From NCBI GenBank assembly GCA_947652605.1, contig OX393581.1, positions 53,219,924 to 53,283,923 of the forward strand: a DNA stretch of 64,000 nucleotides. The letters run 5' to 3'. The notes beneath the pieces are model-generated. The model ran no database searches. It had not been told where the DNA came from and worked only from the letters and a program-made list of their open reading frames with translations. This document shows, piece by piece, positions 46,451-58,560 of this stretch. Position 1 is the first letter of the stretch. Every line of letters begins with the position of its first letter. This DNA comes from Elmis aenea (lineage: Eukaryota > Arthropoda > Insecta > Coleoptera > Elmidae). A program made the position numbers and the translations under genes.

Positions 46451-46899
46451 GTTTCATTTTCTACTCATATGAAGTGGTGTTTACATACACACATATTTTT
46501 TCTTGTGGTATCGTCTCTAACTCGGTTTAATCTTGATTTTTCAGATTTTTCTTATTTGATATTATAAGTGTCGAACCAAATACAATCAATTTTAGAAGCA
46601 AAGAACGCGATTCTTTATCAACTCAATTTTTCTCTGCAGAAATATAACTTTGAAAAAGTATATTTTTACAATGAAATATAATAATTGATTTTACTTTTAA
46701 GCTTATAAATACCTAAAAGTATAATGGGATAATAATACATTTCCTGGGCTATCATATATATTAAATTAAAAAGTATAAACGCAAATAAACTTTATTATGG
46801 AAGTCGGAAGTATTAGTAATTGGAATAAGGCAACTGGAATATCGGATTATGTCGTTCAGATGTAGTCCCATTTAGACAAGGAACACTCGCATTAAAAAA

Positions 46900-47300
46900 C
46901 CGTCAACTTCTGCAAGTACTATTTATTAAAACTTGTGAAGTTGTGGCTTATGTAGCATAATTACACGACAACGGGCGCATTATGTCGCGCCCGGGGCGGT
47001 TCTAACCCCGATAAGTTGGAGTTTCATCTCCAAAGGCGGTAAAACGTTCTGTTAATGTCATTTGGTTACGAGGTCAGTCAAGCATTATCATCGGGGAAAC
47101 GGAAATAGGCAATTGACTTTTTAAATCGACCATTATTTTTGCTCAAATGAACTACTTAAACCGTAATTTTCCTATTTCCTTTTAAATATTGCTTTATTAG
47201 TAACGCACGGATGAAAAATGTTAGACGCCTTCCTTCGGGGGTAATAAAATTATCATTTTCTATTGATTCGATTCACTTTGCGCCTTCCGCGGATAATAAA
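46900..47300. other. GC-richer unique island in the third intron
   Basis: Contains CGACAACGGGCGCATTATGT and CGCGCCCGGGGCGG, with no transposon or coding signature. Candidate regulatory DNA by composition. Confidence 0.35.
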
Positions 47301-47553
47301 AATTAAATGCTAGTGTTTACGTTTAGAGCGCTTTTGTGATTGCTTCCGGCCGTGAAAGCTTTTTGCAATATTTAAAAAACCTATGCGTTTTTGCCCTGTA
47401 ATTTTTTGATAGTAAATCAGTTGCAAATTAATGAGCAATTTTTGCAAACCCTTTGTAATAATTTCGGATTCTTAACATGGTTTAAATATAGGGTTATAAA
47501 GACAAACCATACAGTGGCTGTTCTCAAATAAACATAATTGACATGCCTTACCT

Positions 47554-47669
47554 CAGTGGTTCCAAAACTGTTCACCGCGACGCACCCAGAACTGAAAAGC
47601 ACAGCACTCATTCCGCATTATATAAATATTTATTGATGAGATAAAGGAAAAAATGTGTTGGAACCACTG
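47554..47669. mobile_element. 116-bp hAT-type mini-MITE
   Basis: Ends CAGTGGTTCCAAAAC and GTGTTGGAACCACTG, the classic hAT terminal sequence. I could not find an 8-bp target duplication, so the flanks have decayed or the boundaries are off by a few bases. Confidence 0.6.
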
Positions 47670-48514
47670 GTTTGGAAATAAATAAAATTGCTCATTTTTA
47701 AGGAAAAATAACTTGATTTTAATTTTATTGAGTTTACTTTAAAAAAAAGACTAGGTATTTAGAATTTTTTTTGAATTTTGTATAAATTAAAAATAGTTCG
47801 TACGTATGTTTACATTTAATTTCACGTTATTTGTCCATATTTCGCTTAAACTCGTCCGTTTATCACGCGAGTGAGTCAAAAAGCTGAGTGTTGTTTACCA
47901 GTCGTATGGGAAATTCAAAAAATCCTCAAACTAAAAGTTCATTTGTGTATTCGGAATGCGGTATACAAATTACAGTTGTTAAAACTACTTTATTTAGTTC
48001 ATTATCCGGCCGTAATCGTTGAATTTTAATGAACTCCCTAACGCCTGCATTGCATAGAACGTGTCCTGAATTAAACTTGGCCGACTGAAAATCGAGAAAC
48101 CGGAAGCTAGATCGGTAAAGTATAACTATCCGGAAATGAGAAACACATACTGGCCGGAATTACCAGCCTTTGCATCGGAATATCCCTAAAACTCGCACGC
48201 GGGACTATACACCGGAAATTGGAAACCAAAATCATGTATGCACATTTCATTGCATTGTTTTCAACTTCATACCTTTGTTGGTATTGATATATGTGTCAAT
48301 GTATATTTTCATTTTTAGCCGACAATAAATAATACACACAGCTAAAGTACATGACTCATGTAATGCTCATGTTTAAATCACATCGATACATAGCAGTTAA
48401 TTTGTTAATTGTTTATTAATTTCAAAATTGTTTTCGTGACTGACTTCTGTTGAAATTCGATGTTTCAAGCAGTGATCTATAAACTTTGGGTCGCACCATT
48501 TTTTAGGATGCCGT

Positions 48515-49856
48515 AAGGCTTAGGGTGTCTTTCACATTTTCCGAAAATATAAAGACCATCACAAAACAATCGATTTTTTTCTGAAAAAAGTAGCAAGGTT
48601 ATAGTCTTGGAATTTATTGAAAAAGTTTGAGAGTCTATAAAAAATGTTTCAGGCAATGCATTGGTTAGGGTATCTTTAACATTTTCCGAAAATATAAAGA
48701 CCATCGCAAAACAATCGATTTTTTTCTGAAAAAAGTAGCAAGGTTATAGTCTTGGAATTTATTGAAAAAGTTTGAGAGTCTATAAAAAATGTTTCAGGCA
48801 TTTTTTGAACAAACCAAAGGTGGCAATGCATTGGTTAGGGTATCTTTAACATTTTCCGAAAATATAAAGACCATCGCAAAATAATCGATTTTTTTCTGAA
48901 AAAAGTAGCAAGGTTATAGTCTTGGAATTTATTGAAAAAGTTTGAGAGTCTATAAAATATGTCTCAGGCCTTTTTTGAACAAACCAAAGGTGGCAATGCA
49001 TTGGTTAGGGTATCTTTAACATTTTCCGAAAATATAAAGACCATCGCAAAATAATCGATTTTTTTCTGAAAAAAGTAGCAAGGTTATGGTCTTGGAATTT
49101 ATTGAAAAAGTTTGAGAGTATAAAAAATGTCTCAGGCCTTTTTTAAACAAACCAAAGGTGGAAATGCATTGCTTAGGGTGTCTTTAACATTTTCCGAAAA
49201 TATAAAGACCATCGCAAAACAATCGATTTTTTTCTGAAAAAAGTTGCAAGGTTATAGTCTTGGAATTTATTGAAAAAGTTTGAGAGTCTATAAAAAATGT
49301 CTCAGGCCTTTTTTGAACAAACCAAAGGTGGAAATGCATTGCTTAGGGTATCTTTAACATTTTCCAAAAATATAAAGACTATCACAAAACAATCGATTTT
49401 TTTCTGAAAAAAGTTGCAAGGTTATAGTCTTGGAATTTATTGAAAAAGTTTGAGAGTCTATAAAAAATGTCTCAGGCTTTTTTTGAACAAACCAAAGGTG
49501 GAAATGCATTGCTTAGGGTGTCTTTAACATTTTCCGAAAATATAAAGACCATCGCAAAACAATCGATTTTTTTCTGAAAAAAGTTGCAAGGTTATAGTCT
49601 TGGAATTTATTGAAAAAGTTTGAGAGTCTATAAAAAATGTCTCAGGCCTTTTTTAAACAAACCAAAGGTGGAAATGCATTGCTTAGGGTGTCTTTAACAT
49701 TTTCCGAAAATATAAAGACCATCGCAAAACAATCGATTTTTTTCTGAAAAAAGTTGCAAGGTTATAGTCTTGGAATTTATTGAAAAAGTTTGAGAGTCTA
49801 TAAAAAATGTCTCAGGCTTTTTTTGAACAAACCAAAGGTGGAAATGCATTGCTTAG
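48515..49856. repeat. Tandem satellite array, 170-bp monomer, about 8 copies
   Basis: Successive copies of the phrase CCGAAAATATAAAGACCATC start at 48541, 48686, 48856, 49026, 49194, 49364 (CCAAAAA variant), 49534 and 49704. The spacings are 145, 170, 170, 168, 170, 170 and 170. The first junction lacks 25 bp (TTTTTTGAACAAACCAAAGG and flank). Copies 1-4 carry AAAGTAGCAAGG and GGTTAGGG; copies 5-8 carry AAAGTTGCAAGG and GCTTAGGG. The array thus has two blocks, as expected from local duplication. It lies in the CARP intron 0.36 kb upstream of exon d. 49857-50214 next to it is unique intron. Confidence 0.95.
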
Positions 49857-50214
49857 TAAGGCTTTGGTTTCTATTCGAGTATCATCAAAAATATTTGAGT
49901 GGTTCATTCATTAATGCCATTCTGGTATGTTAGCAGTCTGCGTGCGAGTACAATTTTTACGCCCCCAGCCCCTACTTGTTTGGTGAAAAAATTGCACAAC
50001 AAAAACTTACATTGTTATATTTGGGGTTTGTATAATTTATAATAAAAACGCACAAAAAACTACTAGATAGTTAAAGTGGTAATTATCTCCTGGATATCGT
50101 GTATCCTCCGATGTGAAAATCTTGGGCTAGAGCGAAGTGCACCACTCTCCACTTACAACTAAGTTCTGACGCACAGCGCTGGCATATATTAAATTTCTTT
50201 CCCTTGTGTTACAG

Positions 50215-50257
50215 AATAGCAACTGTCCGACTATGTATAAGGAAATGTATTATAAAG
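50215..50257 (+). CDS. CA10-like: Carbonic anhydrase-related protein (CA10/CA11-like), microexon-sized exon d
   Basis: 43-nt exon after a tgtgttacag acceptor, encoding NSNCPTMYKEMYYK plus one base. It corresponds to the 'KDCPNNRAQKLQYR' segment of vertebrate CA10. The donor gtgggt at 50258 keeps phase 1 and leads to the exon at 50323. Reading straight through gives K-G-G and then TAA at 50263-50265. The alternative donor eight bases... GG|gtaagc at 50262 would change the frame and lose the family match. Confidence 0.9.
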
Positions 50258-50322
50258 GTGGGTAAGCGATAGATGAGAGAACCGAACATATGCACGTTCC
50301 TAATGGATCTTGGCTGTTACAG

Positions 50323-50384
50323 CAAACAAATGGAATCCAGATCCAAAGGAACATCCCTTCTTCTCGCTGAATTCCCTACACTGA
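50323..50384 (+). CDS. CA10-like: Carbonic anhydrase-related protein (CA10/CA11-like), last coding exon
   Basis: Begins after gctgttacag, with a branch-site-like ctaat at about 50300. Joined to the G at 50257 it encodes ANKWNPDPKEHPFFSLNSLH and then TGA (50382-50384). The Y-K-A-N-K-W junction aligns with the vertebrate Y-R-V-N-E-W, which supports both the splice and the frame. The tail has no hydrophobic anchor or GPI-type signal, so the product should end as a soluble secreted protein. The preceding intron is only 65 bp, against 38 kb for the first intron of the window. Confidence 0.86.
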
Positions 50385-50713
50385 GACTTCCATCCAACGC
50401 CCCGAAAAGACGAGGAGAGCGGTCCATCCTTAGCTTATACCAAACTCATGTACATAATAGATAAAAAAGACACAATAATTGTGATAAAAGGCAATAAGGA
50501 CCAAGTGAAGTGTTTAAAAAAGAAAGAAAACATCACCGCACTAAAACAAAAGTGTCGTAAATTAAGAGTGATTGATCGCAACGGAGTTTTCAAACTTCAA
50601 TCAGTGCCAGGATCGAATTTCTTTGACAAAGTTTTTCTAGATATAATTTCTGTAACGCAAAAACTTTATCTATATAATTAACGAACAACTGTGTCCATGA
50701 ATTAATAAATAAA
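50385..50713 (+). other. Probable CARP 3' UTR with candidate polyadenylation signals
   Basis: Unique-looking sequence after the stop codon. Two overlapping AATAAA hexamers sit at 50704-50709 and 50708-50713, giving a 3' UTR of about 330 nt if used. The open frame at 50448-50681 has no recognisable family and low-complexity Lys/Ile content, so I treat it as chance. The real 3' end is not known from sequence alone. Confidence 0.45.
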
Positions 50714-51058
50714 ATAGGCTTATACCGAACTATTTTATTGAAACTAGCGACGGCAATGAGAGTCGAATCGTCTGGCAGGAGCAAACACTTATATTCGGTT
50801 CAATCTTGTCTTTGTGTCAGACTCGGACAGGGATGAATCTGGAAGTCGGGGAATAATCTGGCATCAGCTGGCACTTAATTAAAGTAATGCTCACCTCGAG
50901 AGAACCAGAAACGGTAAGACTGTGACAAACTGGCGGACTTTGCTTGAGTAAACAACTCGGAAACTTCCTTTTGAATAAAAAAGTGCAGTGCACAACAGGC
51001 GATTTATTTTTACGACATGATACAAAATGACGAAAACTTAACAGATTACAATGGCGAC
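50690..51058 (+). mobile_element. Possible solo LTR or LTR-like fragment
   Basis: Starts TGTGTCC and ends GATTACA, followed one base later by TGGCGACAAACAAGC, which has the TGG start of a tRNA primer-binding site. The AATAAA hexamers near the 5' end are oddly placed for an LTR, and no second LTR or gag/pol is present. Weak. Confidence 0.22.
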
Positions 51059-51235
51059 AAACAAGCACCCGTTTGTCGACGGGTTTATCTATGGTTAGTA
51101 TAAATTACGAATTAAATTTTAGCAGAATTTCATAATTAATTAATAACATTAGGCAGTCATTTTTTACATTTTCTAATAATACCATACATTTTGACGTTCC
51201 TTAATAATTTTGGGGCGCTGATTTCAGATATGACC

Positions 51236-52010
51236 TCAAAAAGAGTACCACGTAAAGTTATTTTGTGACAATAATGTCTTTCTATTTGATGTTTCTATCC
51301 GTTGCTTTTTTAATTTCGTCCTGCCAGATTTTTTCGGCCTATGTCTTTTGTTTTTTTCCTGTGATCTTGCTTCGTAGGCTTTTCTGGTTAACCTTTCTTC
51401 TTTCATCCTATCAGTGTGACTCAACCATCCCAGCTGTCTTTCTTGTATTTTTGTGTCAACTGATTTTATTTTTAATTGTTCTTTTCATTTCTGATTCTAT
51501 CATTTTTTGTTTTTGCTTGGATGTGTTTAGAAACCCTATTTCTGCTGCATTCACTCGGCTATTTGTGAGTGTCCATGTTTAACTTCCGTATAAAAGTGCC
51601 GGAGTTACTACCTTTTTACCACTTCCATTTTTGTTCGTTTTGGGACTTCTCTATTTCCAAAAAATGTTCTTAAACTGTTCAATATTCTTCCCACATTTCC
51701 TGTCCTTAAGTATTCCTCCATTTTTCTTTATGATCACTCCTAAATATTTAAAACTTTCTACCTGTTCCAACCTTAGCCTTTTTAAAGTGATGCTATGCTA
51801 TTTGTTCTCTGTTCTAACGATCATAGTTGTTTTAGTTTTTTCTGTATTTATTTTCAGATTAATTTTTTCCAATTTCTGGTTTAGAGTTTCTAAATTATGT
51901 TACAGATTCTTTTTTGTTTCCGCGACTAAGACCATATCGTCTGCGACATTAGCTCAGTTATGTTTATTTTTTCCATTTTCCAGTTTTCCTCTTAAGAATC
52001 CTTTTTTTTA
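51236..52010 (-). mobile_element. LINE RT palm to C-terminus relic
   Basis: The - strand gives VADDMVLVAETKKNL (VADD at 51936-51947, first position of FADD changed), LETLNQKLEKINLKINTEKT, RLEQVESFKYLGVIIKKNGG, PALLYGS-TWTLTNSR, VNAAEIGFLN and WLSHTDRMKEERLTRKAYEA. A long collinear stretch of one element with several stops. Sister of the + strand fragment at 33.99-34.20 kb. Confidence 0.83.
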
Positions 52011-52810
52011 AATGTCGTGTTGTTGCCATTTCAAGCAATTTTCAGTGCGAAAAAGAACTGAAATAAAAGTAACGCATACCAAGCTACCCCCTAGCAACCT
52101 GTTGTCAAGCCAGACAGGTCGAGAAACACTTTACATATGCTCACTATGTTCATTCACGGCACAACACGTGTGAATTGAATTTCCTTTTATCATACAAATT
52201 AAATGCAAACGACAGAAAACCGTAAATAAAGCGGCAAAACCCGCTGCACAGGTGTCACATAATCTTTTTTGCTTCGCTCAAACTGACCACAAAATGAAAA
52301 ACGTTAATAACGTGGGTTGTAGCATTAACATAAGTTTGTTTTTTGTGTTGTAAGACACGCATTTTCCAGGCAAGTGTTTGTTTTTTGAAACTAATACACA
52401 GAGAACGTACAAAATTAACTTAGCGACCAGTGTTTTAAAAGTTTGATAACTGTACACCGTATGGCAATTAAGTTATGAATCTATCCTTTGGCGTCGAAAA
52501 ACGACGCCTGATTCCTTCATCGCCCCCAAGCGATTTCCCTCCTTTTTGGAGCCACTGGTGCCACTCGAGATTTTCTTGATAAACTAGCCTCTCCTTATGA
52601 TTGTTTTAACATTCACAACAATCTTTGGACGCTATAAAATTGCGTAACTCTTGAACCATTTAAAAGATGGAATTCAAATTAGTACACGTTATGGGTTAGA
52701 CGTCACAGTTGGACTTATATTTTATAAGTATTAATAACAGAAAAATTCATTTCCAGAACTTTATTGTCATTGTGTATGACACATTATGGCAAGGTAAGTT
52801 TTAGCATTAA
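52011..52810. other. 3' flank, unique-looking
   Basis: A short perfect stem GGCGTCG/CGACGCC with a five-base A-rich loop lies at about 52490-52510, in a GC-richer stretch of about 80 bp. No gene recognised. Confidence 0.4.
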
Positions 52811-53091
52811 TTTAGGGTGTTCCTGCTAGAATTCCCCAATCCTGCAACTTCTTTGTCGTAAAAGATAGGGCTTTGGTATTTATTGAAAAATATTTAGGTT
52901 TGCGAATCCAGTGTATATGTAATCGAACCATTTTGTGGATATTTAGCCCCGTTCCCCAACCACCAAATATTCTGTTTTAGATGTATTAACTGTCAGTCTG
53001 CACTTAATATATTCTCATTTAGTTTGCGTAGCACGAATTGATGAAATCCAATGCTCTATATTTCAATTCATTTCATCTGAAACACCCTAAA
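52811..53091. mobile_element. Putative 281-bp MITE with TTTAGGGTGTT ends
   Basis: TTTAGGGTGTTCC at the left and AACACCCTAAA at the right are inverted copies over 11 bp. Beyond that the arms diverge. Likely a TA-target element, but short termini make it tentative. Confidence 0.42.
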
Positions 53092-56000
53092 TCATTTTCT
53101 AACTAAATACACTTAACACTACTTTTGATACTAGCTCATGATTGGGGATTTTCTTTAATAAATTTTTTTAGTGACAGTAAAATTTTGATTAAGGTTGTAA
53201 TCTTACAAAATTCATTGATACATTGTATTGTTACAAAACGTCTTGTAAAATCGATGTAGGAAAATTCGCCAAAGTAAGTTTACCACAACTTATGAAAAAG
53301 CAATTCATCAAAATGTTTAATCATTTTAACAACAGTTCATTAAAACACATTTGATCGATAAGACAGATTACTGAATTGCAATTAACCGGAAATACTACAA
53401 AATGCTTGATGAACTGCTGTTCGTTACGAATAATTGACATTTTGATTTCTGTTTAAATTAAATAGGAAACTGGTAAAATTGTCATATATCTAAATATCAT
53501 AACAAACGTAAATATTTTACTCCCTTTTAAAAATGATGCAAAAACCTTTTTTATATTAGTAAATGGTGAAAATCTATGCGTAAAATACCATACAAGAAAT
53601 CTATTCAAATTTTGAACGTTACACATATTTATTTATCCAGATATTTTATTTAAAAAACTAATTTTTTTTCTGTGTAGCTGCACATATTTTTGTAAATATA
53701 TTGTAACTAGAATCCATGCCATTAAGACTTTAAAAAAAGTTTAATCTGCCGTTAATTCTGCGTAAATATAAACATAATAGCCACCGCAAAGATACAATCG
53801 AGTATCAGAAACTTCCCTGCAAAACCGTATTTTTTTAAATTTTATTTTATTCATGTATGTCGAAAGTATGACTTTTTTAATAAATATGTTTGTACATTGT
53901 TTTGGATGTACGTAGCTGATATTTGAGTGCTATGCACTTTGCTGAGGTATTACTTAATTCAAATTTATGCGAGGTAACACCTTGTCGTATCCACATAAAC
54001 TGCAGTAAATCAAAAACAACAAACTATGAAACTATAATTACATAACTATTTGAGTTTAGAGAGCGCAACTGTTGTCTGTTCCAAAATCCTTTAAAGGTAT
54101 GATTAATACAATGACCATACAATACACGTATCGCTATCAAAGCACTACTAATTTTTGTTATGTACATTTTGCTGTGATTTAAACTATCTAGTCATCTAAA
54201 CGACTTTTAAATTAAATTTAATGCATTGTATTTAAATGGTCAGTCCATCCGATCTCCGATCTCTTTAACTTTTACATAATTATGCTTTCCGTACCACGGT
54301 ATTTATATTGTAATTAATTTTACATAATACACGTTTATTACCAAGAACCTCCATTAAAACATCCATTGCCATCACACGATTCTAAAAAAAATTTATTTCT
54401 AACCTAGAAATTTATTATTTTTATGAGTAATATGTTGTCGTTAACTTAAAGTAATTAAACCTTATACACATGTGAAGTTATCACGCGAATTTTACATGAA
54501 AGTAGTATTAAAATTTGTTATAGTGTATATGTATGATCGTCAAACTAAAACACTCGATTGAATCCACGCCAGAAAATCGAACAGGCAATTCTTTAACACC
54601 AAAACCCTGCCACACGCCACAAACTTCGCCCTTTCACCATCAAACAACCAATAAACAGTGAAGTTAATAAATAAGACCAAAAGCTGTTTAAATAAAAAGA
54701 CGTTTGAACAAATCCGAACTCCTTCAGATTGATGCAGCCGACCTGATAGAGTATACTTTCAAATCCTTTTATTCTTTCACGACAATATATAACAGCATCC
54801 TTATTCCTGTATACACAAAATAAATAAAATCGAATTGGACGATTTACATGCGAAAATTGCTACAGCTATTTTATAAGCCATAAAACAACGGTTTACAAAA
54901 TCCTTTCTAAATCACAAATTTCGCGACAGCTGAATAGACTACTGACTTCGCAAACCTATAATAAAATATGAGTCATCAAAGACGATCCTCTTAACGTAAA
55001 AACCCCTAAATTTTTCACAAAAAAACACCTTTTCACACAAAATAATAATCAATATTTAATTAATTTCGGCGCCAGTATATATAGAGCCTAGCTAGCTGTA
55101 AGGTAAATGAAATTGTTTAAACGCTTAACTTGAAATGACTGGATTATTTAAGTATTTTTATTAATGATTAAATTAAAAATCACTTAACGTTTGTCAAAAA
55201 AAACTCTTCATCAATGGCACTTTTCTCTATGATTTGTAAGTAATTCTGATTTTGACGTAAGACGTTTATATGCATTTTTAACTGGTTTTGGGCATTAAAA
55301 TGCGCTCAAAGGATACTCAAATTATTTAACGTTGCTTCCTTCGTCTAGTCGTGATCAAAGTTTAGTGCAAACTATAATCAAAATTTTCATTGATTTCTTC
55401 ACAGATGCGAAGAAACAGTAAAAAATTCTGAGTAGTGGCCAGATTTAATTGGTACATCCTGAACATTTTTCTTTTCAGGAATAAACTACTTCTCTCTCAT
55501 TAAAACCGCATATTCCTCTAGGTCACTGCACTTAAATGCAATCTTACATCATGACATATTTCTTGCGAAAAAGCCGCTAACAAAAAGCGATGTTAATATT
55601 CCAACTACTCGTAAGCCGTAATGTAATTCTTTTCTACTTGAAGAAATAAATTCACGCCCGTCCTTTCACACTTCAACGCCAGTGTATTTTATTACAATCC
55701 CTTACAACCACAGAAGTCTTTAATAACACTGATCTTTTAAAGATCAACCGTGTGTTAGTTACAGACGCTCGAAGAACGATTCGACTAAAACAAAAGAAAT
55801 AATGGTGATCAGTAAAGCCGAGGCGAAATTAATTCAAGAGGAACTGATTATTCCTCTTTTGCAACATACATTTTATCCAGAATCCGTGGTTTAAAACGGT
55901 AAGCTGACATTTTTGAACGCAGTAGAATTCGATTTTTTTCTACACAAAATAGCAAAATGATAAGTTTTGGATTATCATTTCAAATTTGAAGCCTCATTTT

Positions 56001-56320
56001 TTTTTTTAATGATAAAGTTACATCACTATTGCTTACTAGCGATACAGTAATGTTACATGAATATCATGGTGCGTATTTGGGTACAAAGTTATAAGAATAT
56101 GTTTAAATATAAAAGAACACACACATGTAGTTTGACTTTTATTCAGGTCTCCACCCCTGCCTTTACAATTGATGCTTTTAAGTTTCCTCCTTATATACCC
56201 ACCCAGTCAGAAAGTTTAACAACATAAAATCAGTTCCAAGGACAATTATATCTTAATCAGCTGATATCAGTTTAGCAATAACAATGTATTTACGCAAAAA
56301 GTAAAGCTAAATAATAATAA
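53092..56320. other. Very AT-rich 3' flank
   Basis: No exon, repeat array or mobile-element motif that I can support. Confidence 0.5.
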
Positions 56321-56389
56321 TAACCTTGTGACCTATCCTATCTGCGCTGCCACGATGCAAGTACCAATAATTAAAATACAAGTTGTGGT

Positions 56390-56475
56390 TTGCATCCTCC
56401 TATGCGCCCCCTTTGCTCGTGGGCCCGTGTTTACTGCACCGGCTGCACCCCCAAATACTACGCCACTGAAACTAA
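56390..56475. mobile_element. Transposon terminus of the CAGTGGCGTAG type (inverted)
   Basis: CCCCCAAATACTACGCCACTG ends the fragment; its complement starts CAGTGGCGTAGTATTTGGGG. Same terminal 11-mer as at 7487. Preceded by a GC-rich piece (GCGCCCCCTTTGCTCGTGGG) that is typical of the subterminal part. Confidence 0.45.
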
Positions 56476-56529
56476 CCGGTTACCGAGGAACAAATAAAGC
56501 AACTGACAGAAAGTGCAAAGAATAAAAGA

Positions 56530-58045
56530 AGTATTCGTCCCAAATGCGACCAAAAGAAATAAAAACAACCCAGGGACTTTTTGCCAAAAAAAAAAACTGA
56601 AGAGCATACAAACCCTACAATATGTGTTTAAAAATATTGTCGTCATGTTTTTAGCATTTTTTATACAAAAATTTTACCAATTGTTAACAAAAAATTGCCT
56701 GTAGTTTTAAAAAGCTACAGCAAAACTCTATGTGCAGTAAAACTATGTCGATGGCTTAATTATCTAGAAACTTAATAATTAAGAAACTATCATGTCTTAA
56801 TCAGTAGCTTTCTTAAATATTTGTCACAGTTTTGACAAGATTACAATGAAACTGTAGTCCACAAACTTAAAAATTTGCTACAAATACAACTTGGTAATAA
56901 ATTGATTGCCAAATAACTGTGCAATTATTTTAAAGACAAGTTATATAGCTTATAGGAGTAACATTTTAATCCATCGATACTTTTCACTGTAACATAAATA
57001 TCTATTCTTTTCTAGATGATGATTTAGTTTAATAACAAATGATTGTGAACCACAAACATTTCTAAACTCTTTAGACTCTTCGAAAATAAAATAAACAACT
57101 ACCATTTTAATTAATGAATTGTGGAACTTGACAAACATACAGAAATTTGTTAAAATAATCGTTGCAGCCACTTCTCACCGATACGATTGCAAGCAAAATT
57201 CAACAACCAGCATTGCAATTCTCCGTTTCTGTGCATTTATACAACTGAACAAATAGTACTTAACTGTGTAGAGCGACGTGACGTTTCAGATAATATTTGT
57301 TCTAACAAACACGAAATATAATTAAAGATAAATAGACGTGTGGTTGTTTTCTACAGGCAAATTTTGATGCGGCTTGCAAGTAAAAAGAGAAACACACAGG
57401 AGGTCCATTTGGTAAAAGCAGGCTTAGCTACTCGATGTGGCCAGTAAACGATTATTTTCATGCACGTTTATATTAAGGTAATGAATGTTAAATAACAATT
57501 GTTGCAATTACTGCAAACCCAACAGGGTAGTAACAAAGAGTAATGAAAATATGTCTCTTTTAGAGTATATTAGAATTTATCAGAACTCTTTTTTGAAACG
57601 TGGCATCACAATTTTTAAAAACTTCACCTATTCCCATGGTCAAACATTTTTATTTTTTGAAAAGTCCTAACACATACATAATACATACATCAAATATCTC
57701 CACATGTTAAGTTTATAAAATTGTAATTATTCATTCCTTATTCTTAAACTAACTTGCCAAATATGAAGTAAATTGTTCAAGAACCTTTATAGAACTATTT
57801 TGGGAGCAAGAAGTTTCTAAGGCAAAATTGACGAAGCTTATTATGGTGATTGGCCATTCTGGGACTAAAATTGAAGTATAACCAAAAAAAAACCTTGCAA
57901 AAGAGGCTTCTAGGACAACTACTACAGTACGATGAAGGATTAAGGTAGGACTAACACTTACTGAATTATGTAATTTATTTAGCAATTTACTAGTTTTGTA
58001 TACGTTTTATAACTCATGTATATAAATATATATAAATATATATAA
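56530..58045. other. AT-rich 3' flank
   Basis: No recognised gene. Ends in a TATATAAA microsatellite at about 58018-58045. Confidence 0.45.
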
Positions 58046-58049
58046 AAAT

Positions 58050-58560
58050 ATCAAAAATTAAAACTTTCCCTTAATATAATCACTGAGCTTACGGTTAAAC
58101 CTTACAATATTAGTTTCATTTTTAAGTTCGCTTGTTAGATCGTTATAAAATTTCAGCCCTTTATAAAATAGAGAATTTTGAGTGTAATTTCGTGTCCTGA
58201 ATGGTAATTTAAAGTCTTTGCAGTTTCTAGTCGAATAATTATGAATATCAGAGTGTTGGGTTATATATTTTAACAAAGAATTTGGAAGCAGCTTATTTAT
58301 AATCTTGAAAATGAAAATAATCGTATGAAAAATTATCTGCTGTTTAAAACTAAGCCACTGTTAAGTATCTACAGTAATTTTGGTGTATCTGGAACAGTGT
58401 AAAATAATTCCCATAGCCTTATTTTGCAATTTTTGAAGCCGATCTAAATCATTAGTGTTTGCCAGAAATAAAATACTAGAACAGTATTCGAAATGGGGTG
58501 CTATGATACTTTTGTATATTAAAATTTTAGTAAGAAGTGGAAATTTACAAAGTTTTTAAG
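58050..58560 (-). mobile_element. CR1/L2-like LINE C-terminal relic
   Basis: The - strand gives YKSIIAPHFEYCSSILFLAN, DRLQKLQNKAMGIIL, LSFKQQIIFHTIIFIFKIIN, IHNYSTRNCKDFKLPFRTRN and SLFYKGLKFYNDLTSELKNE. This is the tail of CR1/L2/Jockey-type RT proteins ('YKSLI-PHFDYCS...LQ-LQNKAMRIIL...YNTR....F--KG---WN-LP-----'). The last 72 codons are open; earlier parts are frameshifted. A different clade from the other LINEs here. Confidence 0.78.

Noticed and set aside
48515..49856. CRISPR-like repeat array
   Set aside because: The 170-bp units are contiguous with no unique spacers and the genome is eukaryotic; this is satellite DNA.
50258..50464. Separate small gene at 50273-50464
   Set aside because: It is an alternative frame over the last CARP intron and exon; the CARP frame matches the family.
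51265..52011. 105- and 126-codon + strand frames rich in Phe/Leu, looking like membrane proteins
   Set aside because: They are antisense to a clear LINE RT; the hydrophobic look comes from reading Lys/Glu-rich coding sequence backwards.
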